From positions 5,096,744 to 5,160,743 of the forward strand of contig NC_016609.1 in assembly GCF_000246855.1 (NCBI RefSeq): DNA of 64,000 nucleotides, read 5' to 3'. The stretch comes from Niastella koreensis GR20-10 (lineage in GTDB: Bacteria > Bacteroidota > Bacteroidia > Chitinophagales > Chitinophagaceae). Shown piece after piece: positions 28,168 through 35,404 of the stretch. Under the pieces are notes generated by a model that saw only the letters and a list, made by a program, of their open reading frames with translations, was not told where the DNA came from and did no database searches. Positions within the stretch are counted from its first letter, which is position 1. Each line of letters begins with the position of its first letter. The position numbers were made by a program, and so were the translations under genes.

Positions 28168-28881
28168 TTAAACAGCCGGGGTAAACTGGGACAGCTCATA
28201 AATGCCCAATTGCTTTTCTATTTCGGCCACTTTACCCACCATCATGGCAAAGCCATCTTCCCCAAATAATTTTTGTTCATTCTTTTCAAATTCTTCGCCC
28301 AGGGAATCATATTCATGGCTGGAAACGATCTTCCTGAACGCGGGGAACAGGACTGTATCTTCCCGGGCTTCATGCGGGCGGTACATTACATTGAACGCGG
28401 TGAGCGCATCGAGTAGTTGTTTGCTATCGTCTTCGGTTATCGGGGAGGTTTTCGACAGGTGCATGATCTTGTCGGTGAGTGTTCTTCCTGCCTGGTGCTG
28501 TTGCAACAGGGTTGTCACCAGGTCGGTCAGCTGGTTGGCTTTTTTAAACCGCGGAAACAGGTAATTCTCTTCCTGTTTCTCATGATAGTCTTCCACGAAT
28601 TGACGAACGATGGCGGCAGAGCTGGCAACAGCTGTTAAGGGAAAAGCAGTTTTATTAACCAACTGCGTACGGCAGTGATCATAGATCAGCAGGATCCGGT
28701 TCAGCAACCCGTGTTCCTGCATCAGGTCTTCGGGCGGTGATACCTCCTGCCCTTCCTCCCCACCCTTTTCACCACAGGAAGGAATTAAATTGATGGCCAG
28801 TGAACCGGCAACGGTTATCAACCCGGTTTTAATAAATTTCTTCCTGTCATAAAGTTCCGCATTGAACTGGGGAGTTTCCAT
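28168..28881 (-). CDS. Hemerythrin-domain protein with N-terminal export/lipoprotein signal
   Basis: 237 aa from the ATG at 28881; a GTG two codons earlier is less likely. Residues about 13-35 form a signal region (RKKFIKTGLITVAGSLAINL) that ends in IPSCGEKGG, so it is probably exported and may be a lipoprotein. The hemerythrin-like helical bundle follows with candidate iron ligands in LMQEHGLLNR, YHEKQEENYLFP, QQHQAGR and MYRPHEAREDTVLFP. Such domains bind a di-iron centre and sense or scavenge O2, NO or peroxide. It lies 28 bases after the VOC gene in the same operon. Exact function is open; the HxxxE/HxxxxD pattern is good evidence for the fold. Confidence 0.85.
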   Translation of the reverse strand: METPQFNAELYDRKKFIKTGLITVAGSLAINLIPSCGEKGGEEGQEVSPPEDLMQEHGLLNRILLIYDHCRTQLVNKTAFPLTAVASSAAIVRQFVEDYHEKQEENYLFPRFKKANQLTDLVTTLLQQHQAGRTLTDKIMHLSKTSPITEDDSKQLLDALTAFNVMYRPHEAREDTVLFPAFRKIVSSHEYDSLGEEFEKNEQKLFGEDGFAMMVGKVAEIEKQLGIYELSQFTPAV

Positions 28882-28909
28882 TTTCACAGTATTTAAAATG
28901 AGTAATCAA

Positions 28910-29314
28910 TTATTGTTGAGCAGGCTCAAACAACTCAATCAGGTTGCCCGAGGGATCGATAAGCAGCACCTGTTTACCGCCTACGCCCATTACGATCTCG
29001 TTGCGGAAGGCGGCGCCTGAGCTTTTTAATCTGTCATATACATGCTCCAGGTTACTCACCTGGATCTGAAAGCGATTCCAGCCTCCCGGGGTTGGAACAG
29101 TTCCATCGGGCATCGATTGCCCTGCCCCGCCGGCGCCGGGCTGGTTAATAAATAATTGCAGATCCCCCAGCGTTAAATGGGCAAAAGCACCTTTTACCTG
29201 TAATCTTACTTCAAAACCAAGCAGGCGGGTATAAAAAGCAACAGAGGAGTCTATATCCTTAACAATATAACGGACCGCTACCACTTGTTTATGAGTTGCA
29301 GATTGTGGTTCCAT
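28910..29314 (-). CDS. VOC-superfamily (glyoxalase/dioxygenase-like) protein
   Basis: 134 aa cytoplasmic protein with the two beta-alpha-beta-beta-beta modules of the vicinal oxygen chelate fold: residues about 10-55 (VVAVRYIVKDIDSSVAFYTR) and about 80-130 ending in the conserved DPSGNLIELFEP, whose Glu is a typical metal ligand. It may be a glyoxalase, bleomycin-resistance-like or ring-cleavage protein; the ligand set is too generic to decide. It is first in a three-gene operon with a hemerythrin protein. The AraC-type motif lies 70 bases upstream and the regulator gene just beyond it. Confidence 0.88.
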   Translation of the reverse strand: MEPQSATHKQVVAVRYIVKDIDSSVAFYTRLLGFEVRLQVKGAFAHLTLGDLQLFINQPGAGGAGQSMPDGTVPTPGGWNRFQIQVSNLEHVYDRLKSSGAAFRNEIVMGVGGKQVLLIDPSGNLIELFEPAQQ

Positions 29315-29384
29315 ACCTGTTAAATTTTATGTGGGTATGAGGTGGTAGCTTCCCGTAAAGTTACTGCAATTTAACAGTCGTGGT

Positions 29385-29410
29385 ATGGTATATATGAAAA
29401 TAGCATGGTA
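29385..29410. promoter_or_regulatory. Putative AraC-type operator upstream of the VOC-hemerythrin operon
   Basis: ATGGTA-N14-ATGGTA (half-sites at 29385 and 29405), 24 of 26 bases identical to 27862-27887. It sits between the AraC-type regulator gene and the VOC gene, 12 bases beyond the regulator stop. Confidence 0.65.
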
Positions 29411-29422
29411 CAGTTAACTTCA

Positions 29423-30265
29423 TTATTTTTCATTTTTCATTTCCACCTGCCGTCTGAAAGCCTGGGGTGTTTGCCCGATAATGCGTTTGAAGTATTTTAT
29501 AAAATGCGATGCATCTATAAAATCCAGGGTGCCTGCAATTTGTGAAACGGTATTGTTGGTATACAACAGCAGGCGTTTGGCTTCACCCGTAATAAACTCT
29601 GCCAGCACTTCTGCGGAAGCCTGGTCAACAGCCCTGCGGCAGGCCGCATTCAGGTTTTGCGGCGTGGTGTTCAATTGCTCGGCATAAAACTGTACAGAAT
29701 TTTTTACCACCGAACCGGCCTGTAATAATTCAAGGAAGGACTGATACAGGTCTGACCGCAACTCCGATGAGCGGATCATTGGTTTGGCAATCTCAAGCAC
29801 CTTGGCCAGCAAGGCTTTTAACAAACCTTCAATAATGTGAAAACTCTGCTCACTGTTTACAGCATATTCTTTTGCCAGCAATTGAAACAGCAGATCGATG
29901 GTTTGGTTATCGCCAATACTTAAACAATGCTGACTGCTTAGTTTCGTAAGCAGCGTTTTCAACTCATTGTCGAGGCTGTTTTGGATAAAGTCCTTTTTAA
30001 TAATGGCCACAAAACCGTCTGGTTCACCCGACAAATCGAAATGATGAGTTTGCTCCTGTCGAACAAAAAAGATAACCGGTGGCGTTACTTCAAATTTGCG
30101 GGAATCGATAAAATGAAAGCCGCTTCCACCGGAGAGATAGATTATTTCAAAATAATTATTATGCTTATGCGGCGTGGTCTTCCTTACCTCTTTGCGAAAA
30201 AGCGAGATCTTGAATGACTCTGCGGGTTGCGTTTTATCTTTTATGTCGATACTGGAAGCGTTCAT
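29423..30265 (-). CDS. AraC-family transcriptional regulator
   Basis: 280 aa. The N-terminal cupin-like sensor domain (about residues 20-110) has HKHNNYFEIIYLSGGSGFHF and EQTHHFDL. The C-terminal AraC DNA-binding domain has two helix-turn-helices: the first around VQFYAEQLNTTPQNLNAACR, the second around SQIAGTLDFIDASHFIKYFK with the signature end GQTPQAFRRQ. It is followed on the same strand by two operons carrying identical direct-repeat motifs in front of them. It is therefore the likely regulator of both the VOC-hemerythrin genes and the RND efflux pump (inference). The inducer is unknown. Confidence 0.92.
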   Translation of the reverse strand: MNASSIDIKDKTQPAESFKISLFRKEVRKTTPHKHNNYFEIIYLSGGSGFHFIDSRKFEVTPPVIFFVRQEQTHHFDLSGEPDGFVAIIKKDFIQNSLDNELKTLLTKLSSQHCLSIGDNQTIDLLFQLLAKEYAVNSEQSFHIIEGLLKALLAKVLEIAKPMIRSSELRSDLYQSFLELLQAGSVVKNSVQFYAEQLNTTPQNLNAACRRAVDQASAEVLAEFITGEAKRLLLYTNNTVSQIAGTLDFIDASHFIKYFKRIIGQTPQAFRRQVEMKNEK

Positions 30266-30314
30266 TGAAATATTAATGATAAGTATCGCAATTTAACGAT
30301 AAAAGCAATTGAAC

Positions 30315-30623
30315 CTATCTGAGACTGCCATGCCCCGCCGTCTGTTTCGACCGGGCAAGCGCCAGCCAGCCAAAAGCAGCGCCAATAAAACCCAATACCA
30401 TTGCCACGATAGCCCCTGCACGGCCGGAACCGGTGCCAAAACCACCCGACGAAATGGCCAGATGCAACCCGCTGGCTACAATGCCGGTTAGCCCCAACAA
30501 AAGCGCGGCAATGGCCTTCGGCCGTGCCGAACCAATACGGCGATTGGTACGAACCAGCGCCTGCCTGCCCATAATAACACCAATAAGCCCCACCAGGGTA
30601 ATAACAATAGACACAGCCGCCGC
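30315..30623 (-). pseudogene. 5'-truncated DUF6223-like membrane protein gene
   Basis: The readable frame runs from about 30623 (first in-frame GTG at 30614) to a stop at 30315, about 100 residues. It has three hydrophobic segments with the repeating pattern (A/V)xLLGLTGI and MVLGFIGAAFGWLALARS, which I associate with DUF6223 proteins. Members normally start with a signal or longer N-terminal part, but here a stop codon (TGA at 30632-30630) lies just upstream and no ATG start exists. The 5' end coincides with the truncated start of the divergent LytTR gene. I infer loss of the 5' part. It could still be expressed from the GTG. Confidence 0.5.
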
Positions 30624-31111
30624 TGGTGATCATTGTATCAGCCTATGAAAAATATGCAGTGGAGGGGTTCAACCTGCAGGTAGCAGACTATATCTTAAAA
30701 CCATTCTCGTTCGACCGCTTTCTAAAAGCGTGTAACCGGGCAGCAGAATTATTCCGGGTGCGGCAGCCGGCCGCAGTCTCAGAATCAGTAAAGAACAATG
30801 ATCTTTTCGTTCACATAGATTATTCACTTGTGAGGGTTGTTGTTGCTGACATCAACTATATCCAAAGCCTGAAAGACTATATTAAAATATACCTGTCCTC
30901 CACAACAATACCTGTTGTAACCCGCATGCCGTTAAAGACTATTGAAGCAAAGCTGCCTGCCGGCGCTTTTATCCGCACGCACAAATCCTTCCTGGTGGCC
31001 ATTTCAAGCATCACCACCATCAAACGTGAAGTGGTTTGTATTGGCACTACAGAGATCCCCATAAGCGAAACGTTCAGGGAAAACATTAACAGGATGCTGA
31101 GATCTCATTAA
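30611..31111 (+). pseudogene. 5'-truncated LytTR-type response regulator
   Basis: The frame opens right after a TAG at 30608 and has no ATG; a GTG at 30626 could start a 161-aa product. Residues 1-40 match only the last third of a receiver domain (PPLVIIVSAYEKYAVEGF then DYILKPFSFDRFLKA, with the conserved Lys). The rest is a full LytTR DNA-binding domain (IQSLKDYIKIYLS, MPLKTIEAKLP, FIRTHKSFLVAI). The phospho-acceptor Asp and about 85 N-terminal residues are missing, so phospho-control is lost. No sensor histidine kinase gene is nearby. I infer a remnant created by the same event that cut the DUF6223-like gene. The DNA-binding part could still be functional. Confidence 0.75.
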
Positions 31112-31140
31112 ATAAAAAAAAAATTTCCAATTCCAAATTA

Positions 31141-31156
31141 ATCGTAATATTGCGAT
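31141..31156. promoter_or_regulatory. ArsR operator in front of arsR
   Basis: ATCGTAATATTGCGAT is a palindrome with one mismatch, five bases before the arsR start codon. It is nearly identical to the perfect palindrome at 31509-31524. Autoregulation by ArsR through such sites is standard. Confidence 0.8.
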
Positions 31157-31160
31157 AGAT

Positions 31161-31490
31161 ATGGGACTTACCAAGGCAGAAATATTCACCGATAAGCAGA
31201 ACAAGCTGGCGCAAATGATGAAGGCCCTGGCGCATCCGGCCCGCATAGCCATCATCCAGTACCTGATAAGATCACAGGCCTGTGTATGTGGCGACCTGGT
31301 TGATGAATTAGGCCTGGCCCAGGCAACCATTTCGCAACATTTAAAAGAGCTGAAAAACGCCGGGTTGATCCAGGGCACCATCGAAGGCACCAGCGTTTGT
31401 TATTGCATCGATCCCAAAGTGTGGAAACAATATAAAGAATCCTTCGATTCGTTCTTTGTGGCCTATAAGAACAAGGATTCCTGCTGTTAA
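31161..31490 (+). CDS. arsR: ArsR-family arsenic-responsive repressor
   Basis: 109-aa winged-helix repressor. The recognition helix lies around [20 protein letters not shown] (residues 50-69), and the N-terminal dimer helix contains [15 protein letters not shown]. Candidate metalloid ligands are Cys41 and Cys43 (ACVCGDLV, in the helix where classical ArsR has ELCVCDL). Further Cys80 and Cys82 (SVCYC) and a C-terminal CysCys (DSCC) could also bind As(III). Binding should release the DNA. It is followed by arsM and flanked by two copies of the presumed operator. Confidence 0.93.
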   Translation: MGLTKAEIFTDKQNKLAQMMKALAHPARIAIIQYLIRSQACVCGDLVDELGLAQATISQHLKELKNAGLIQGTIEGTSVCYCIDPKVWKQYKESFDSFFVAYKNKDSCC

Positions 31491-31508
31491 ATTTTTTTGG
31501 CTTCATTC

Positions 31509-31524
31509 ATCGCAATATTGCGAT
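31509..31524. promoter_or_regulatory. ArsR operator in front of arsM
   Basis: ATCGCAATATTGCGAT is a perfect 16-bp palindrome 21 bases before the arsM start. It differs from the arsR-proximal site at one base. It implies that arsM and the following genes have their own ArsR-controlled promoter. Confidence 0.85.
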
Positions 31525-31545
31525 ATAACAATAAAAGAAAACAAC

Positions 31546-32382
31546 ATGGAAACTCAGGACCAAATAAAGGAAATGGTAAAGCAAAAGTATGCGGAGATCG
31601 CTTTACAGGATAAAGAGCAAAACCAAAGCTCCTGCTGCGGTTCCGGCTGCTGCAGCACCGAAGTGTATAATATCATGAGCGACGATTATACCCAGCTGGA
31701 AGGGTACAACGCCGATGCCGATCTGGGCCTGGGCTGCGGCTTACCCACGCAGTTTGCACAAATCAAAAAAGGCGATGTGGTGATTGACCTCGGCAGCGGC
31801 GCTGGTAACGACGCCTTTATTGCCCGTCATGAAACAGGTGAAACCGGCAAAGTGATCGGCATCGATTTTACCCCGGCCATGATAGAACGCGCCCGGCAAA
31901 ACGCAGAAGCAAGAGGTTTCAACAATGTAGAGTTCAGACAGGGCGATATCGAGAAAATGCCCATCACCTCCAATGTGGCCGATGTAATTGTAAGCAATTG
32001 TGTGTTGAACCTGGTGCCCAACAAAGATGGCGTGTTCAAAGAAATTTTCAGGGTATTAAAACCCGGCGGGCATTTTTCCATTTCAGATATTGTGCTGGCA
32101 GGCGAACTGCCAACAGCATTAAAAACAGCCGCTGAAATGTACGCCGGTTGCGTGGCGGGCGCCATTCAAAAAGAAGTGTACCTGGAGTTGATTGAGGTAA
32201 ATGGCTTCAGCAACATCACCATTCAAAAAGAAAAGCCCATCATCATTCCCGATGACATTTTAATGAATTATTTAAACGAAGCGGAATTAGCCAGTTTTAA
32301 AAATGGCCAAACCGGCATCTTCAGTATAACTGTTTATGGAGAAAAATCAGCTTCCTGCTGCGGGCCTGATTGCTGCTCCTGA
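31546..32382 (+). CDS. arsM: Arsenite S-adenosylmethionine methyltransferase
   Basis: 278 aa from the ATG at 31546; the frame is open upstream but overlaps arsR and the operator. It methylates As(III) with SAM to mono-, di- and trimethyl arsenicals. The SAM-binding motif is VIDLGSGAGNDAF (79-91). Cys64, Cys152 and Cys202 match the conserved arsenite-binding cysteines of ArsM; the 50-residue spacing of the last two is as in characterised enzymes. A Cys-rich N terminus (SSCCGSGCC, 28-36) and C terminus (CCGPDCCS, 271-278) could load metalloid. It sits behind an ArsR palindrome and 33 bases before the aquaporin gene. No arsenite exporter of ArsB/Acr3 type or ArsC is present. Confidence 0.93.
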   Translation: METQDQIKEMVKQKYAEIALQDKEQNQSSCCGSGCCSTEVYNIMSDDYTQLEGYNADADLGLGCGLPTQFAQIKKGDVVIDLGSGAGNDAFIARHETGETGKVIGIDFTPAMIERARQNAEARGFNNVEFRQGDIEKMPITSNVADVIVSNCVLNLVPNKDGVFKEIFRVLKPGGHFSISDIVLAGELPTALKTAAEMYAGCVAGAIQKEVYLELIEVNGFSNITIQKEKPIIIPDDILMNYLNEAELASFKNGQTGIFSITVYGEKSASCCGPDCCS

Positions 32383-32415
32383 TATTCTTTCCCTTTACAC
32401 CTTGAGACAATTTGC

Positions 32416-33075
32416 ATGATAAAAAAATCTGTTTGCGAATTTATAGGAACATTTGCCCTGGTATTTTGCGGTACAGGAGCTGTGATAATTGATAAGGAAA
32501 GTGGCGGCGCCGTTTCTCATGTTGGGGTTGCTATTACGTTTGGATTGATAGTAATGAGCATGATCTATGCATTAGGGGATATTTCGGGCGCCCATCTCAA
32601 TCCGGCTGTTAGCATTGCTTTTGTATTCGCGGGCAGACTGCCAATGAATAACCTGGCCGTTTATATAGTGAGCCAGATAGCCGGCGCTTTTGCCGCAAGC
32701 GGATTATTAAGATTTCTGTTTCCATTCAATGAGTTCCTTGGCGCCACATTACCGGCTGGCACAGCCATGCAATCTTTTGTTCTTGAAATTATACTTACAT
32801 TTCTGTTAATGCTGGTTATTATCAATGTTGCCACCGGCTCCAAAGAACAGGGATTATTTGCAGGCATAGCTATCGGCTCGGTAGTATTGCTGGAAGCCAT
32901 GTTTGCCGGCCCCATCTGTGGCGCATCCATGAACCCTGCCCGGTCACTGGCCCCGGCCATAGTATCCGGCCATACTGAACATCTCTGGGTATACCTGCTG
33001 GCGCCGGTTATTGGCGCAGCATTGGCTATCCCCTTATGGAAATATCTGACTTCTAAAAATTACACCTCAAAATGA
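32416..33075 (+). CDS. MIP-family aquaporin/aquaglyceroporin in the arsenic locus
   Basis: 219 aa, six TM helices. Both NPA boxes are intact (HLNPAVS, 62-64; SMNPARS, 173-175) and the selectivity-filter Arg follows the second (Arg176). In arsenic operons such channels (AqpS-like) move As(III) or methylated arsenicals across the inner membrane, which would complement ArsM in the absence of a dedicated pump. That role is inferred from the neighbourhood; the channel family is certain. Its last codon overlaps the start of the metallophosphoesterase gene by four bases (ATGA), so both are made together. Confidence 0.92.
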   Translation: MIKKSVCEFIGTFALVFCGTGAVIIDKESGGAVSHVGVAITFGLIVMSMIYALGDISGAHLNPAVSIAFVFAGRLPMNNLAVYIVSQIAGAFAASGLLRFLFPFNEFLGATLPAGTAMQSFVLEIILTFLLMLVIINVATGSKEQGLFAGIAIGSVVLLEAMFAGPICGASMNPARSLAPAIVSGHTEHLWVYLLAPVIGAALAIPLWKYLTSKNYTSK

Positions 33076-33845
33076 AAATTGCATTATTCAGCGACATCCA
33101 TGCCAATCTGCCTGCATTAGAAGCGTTCTTTAAAAGTGTAGAAGCCCAAAAACCAGATGCCATTTACTGCCTCGGCGACCTGGTTGGTTATAACATCTGG
33201 CCCAATGAAGTAATAAACGAGATCAGGAAACGCGGCATACCAACCATTGCCGGCAACTATGATTTTGGCATTGGAAGGTCCATTGACGATTGCGGCTGTG
33301 CATACAAAACAGATACGGAAAAAGCCAATGGAGCCGTATCCATTTCATTTACCAATGAAATAGTAAAGGATGAAGAACGAAAGTATTTAAGAACGTTACC
33401 GGCACATATAAAAGTTGAATTTCAACTAAACAACGACAAACTGAACCTGCTGCTGGTACATGGCAGTCCGCGTAAAATAAATGAATACCTGTTTGAGGAC
33501 CGGGAAGAAAAAAGCATGATACGGATTATGCTGGATGCAGATGCCGACATTATGTGTTTTGGCCATACACACAAACCTTATCACCGGGTATTAACTATTG
33601 CTGAAAATGATAAAGAACATTACAGGCATGCCATCAATATTGGTTCTGTTGGCAAACCCAAGGATGGCGACCCACGGGGCGGTTATGTAATACTTCATAT
33701 CAATGACAACAGCAGTATACATGATAAAAACTCCATAAAGGTTGAATTTATCCGGTTTGAATACGATGTTGAAAAAGCAGCCAAAGCTGTCGAAGACAGC
33801 CGCTTACCCAATGCTTATGCTGAAAGTTTACGGAAGGGCGTATAA
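33072..33845 (+). CDS. Calcineurin-like metallophosphoesterase (YfcE/MJ0936-like)
   Basis: 257 aa. The metal-binding motifs of the metallophosphoesterase superfamily are all visible: SDIHAN (residues 7-12), LGDLVGYNIWPNEV (34-47), AGNYD (60-64), LVHGSPR (about 133) and FGHTHKPY (about 163). The YfcE-type subgroup hydrolyses phosphodiesters or small phosphorylated metabolites in the cytoplasm. It carries an unusual CGC (DDCGCAY, about residue 74-76) next to the active-site segment. Translational coupling to the aquaporin gene places it in the arsenic operon. Its role there is unknown. Confidence 0.88.
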   Translation: MKIALFSDIHANLPALEAFFKSVEAQKPDAIYCLGDLVGYNIWPNEVINEIRKRGIPTIAGNYDFGIGRSIDDCGCAYKTDTEKANGAVSISFTNEIVKDEERKYLRTLPAHIKVEFQLNNDKLNLLLVHGSPRKINEYLFEDREEKSMIRIMLDADADIMCFGHTHKPYHRVLTIAENDKEHYRHAINIGSVGKPKDGDPRGGYVILHINDNSSIHDKNSIKVEFIRFEYDVEKAAKAVEDSRLPNAYAESLRKGV

Positions 33846-33856
33846 ATGAATTAATT

Positions 33857-34381
33857 ATGAGTTCCTGCACATCTCAAATATGGGATCAACACCGCGAAAA
33901 ACTGAAAGCCTTTATTTGCAACAAAGTAAATGGCGATGACAGTTGTGAAGACATCCTGCATGATGTATTTGTGAAAATATCAGAGAACGAAGAACGTATT
34001 AAATGGCTTGAAAAGCCGGCTTCGTATGTAATAAAGATGGCGCAAAACGCCGTGATCGATCATTACCGGTTAAAAAAGAAAACACCGCAACTGTCCGAAA
34101 CAGTTTGTACCAGCGAAGAAGAACAGCAATCAGCTATAAGGCTGGCTGATTGCTGCCTTTTATCATTTATAAAAGCGTTACCGCCACTATATAGTGAGGC
34201 CTTAATGCTGGCAGAACTCGAAGGGCTCTCACAAAAACAATTAGCCCAAAAACTGAATATTTCATATACGGGGGCAAAATCAAGGGTCCAGAGAGGTAGA
34301 AAAATGCTAAAGGAGGCCATTCTTGCCTGCTGCCCCTATCAGTTTGATAAATACGGAAATATTATTGGCTGCTGTAAATAA
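33857..34381 (+). CDS. sigZ: SigZ-type ECF sigma factor
   Basis: 174 aa. Region 2 has DDSCEDILHDVFVKISEN and the -10-binding part ASYVIKMAQNAVIDHYR. Region 4 has the helix-turn-helix GLSQKQLAQKLNISYTGAKSRVQRGRKML. The extra C-terminal tail ending in KYGNIIGCCK matches the SigZ group and carries a CysCys. Additional Cys pairs (ADCCLL, ACCPY) could respond to thiol-reactive metalloids (inference). It starts 11 bases after the metallophosphoesterase and no anti-sigma gene is next to it. It may control further arsenic-response genes elsewhere in the genome. Confidence 0.85.
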   Translation: MSSCTSQIWDQHREKLKAFICNKVNGDDSCEDILHDVFVKISENEERIKWLEKPASYVIKMAQNAVIDHYRLKKKTPQLSETVCTSEEEQQSAIRLADCCLLSFIKALPPLYSEALMLAELEGLSQKQLAQKLNISYTGAKSRVQRGRKMLKEAILACCPYQFDKYGNIIGCCK

Positions 34382-34445
34382 TTCCTGCGTCTTTTTTTCG
34401 CCCGCCCCGTTGTAGGTATACTAAACTATTTCATCACTAATTTTT

Positions 34446-35351
34446 ATGACTATGAAAAGTATACGTATACTGATCGCAGCAGCTATTTATTTGATAAGCA
34501 CAGCACCTTCCGGTTTTAGCCAGCCCCTTCATTCACTGGAACCTGTTAGCAGGTATTACAAAACGTATGGCGAATTAAGCGGCCATCCCAACCCCGAAAG
34601 GGCCTGGATGGACACTATCACTTTTCCGTGGTTGGAGTACAGCCCCAATGCCATCACCAATTCCCTGGTGCGCACTGTTTACCTGAAACCGGAAGATGAA
34701 GCAAAATTACCCGGCTTAAGTCATCCGCCGGCCAACAGTTCAGACCAAACCCGTGCCGAACTGGATCATTTACTCTCGCTTCAAAACAGCCGCACAAAGG
34801 AACAGATCGCCAGGGCGGAGTACATTGCCAATATCGGTTCCTGGTTCAATATTTTAAACCCAACCGACCCCGACTATGAGGAGAACAGAAAACAACTCTT
34901 TTACATTGCGGAAAGCGTGGGCGATTGGTACAACTATAAAAATTTCCCTGCCACCACCCAGCTCTTACTTAACTGCATTCAGGATATTCGGGTAACAGAA
35001 TTCCGGTTAAAATGGGTTTTTAAACGGGCCCGGCCTTATCACCTGGAACCGAAATTACAACCACTCACCAGGATCAAATCCCCGTCATTTGCCAGCGGTC
35101 ACAGCTTGTGGTCATTTACCGAAGCATTTTTATTTAGTGAGATCATTCCGGAGAAAAGGGCAGCCTTCATTGAGAAAGCAGATGAGGTAAGATGGTCGCG
35201 GGAACTGTTAGGCATCCACTACCCCAGCGATAATGAAGCCGCGCGGGTAATTGCCTGGCACCTGTTAAAATACTGGATGAACAATCCTCAGTTTGTTACT
35301 GATCTGAAAAAAGCCAAAGCCGAATGGAAAAGTCTGAAGCGGGATTTATGA
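34446..35351 (+). CDS. Secreted PAP2-family acid phosphatase
   Basis: 301 aa with a signal peptide (hydrophobic residues about 6-24, ending GFSQ). The three PAP2/class A acid phosphatase motifs are present: KWVFKRARP (about 193-201), PSFASGHS (about 217-224) and SRELLGIHYPSDNEAAR (about 257-273). It should remove phosphate from monoesters or lipids in the periplasm. It is 64 bases after sigZ on the same strand with no terminator between, so it may belong to the same transcript, though the link to arsenic is only positional. Confidence 0.9.
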   Translation: MTMKSIRILIAAAIYLISTAPSGFSQPLHSLEPVSRYYKTYGELSGHPNPERAWMDTITFPWLEYSPNAITNSLVRTVYLKPEDEAKLPGLSHPPANSSDQTRAELDHLLSLQNSRTKEQIARAEYIANIGSWFNILNPTDPDYEENRKQLFYIAESVGDWYNYKNFPATTQLLLNCIQDIRVTEFRLKWVFKRARPYHLEPKLQPLTRIKSPSFASGHSLWSFTEAFLFSEIIPEKRAAFIEKADEVRWSRELLGIHYPSDNEAARVIAWHLLKYWMNNPQFVTDLKKAKAEWKSLKRDL

Positions 35352-35404
35352 GATTTGTGGGATGTCTGGGATATGGATACGGTGGATGGTGCCAGAACAG
35401 GTGT

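Noticed and set aside
30262-30633. Minus-strand frame opposite/over the truncated DUF6223-like gene
   Set aside because: Cys/Tyr/Trp/Gly-rich nonsense composition; the other frame gives the clear repeated membrane pattern.
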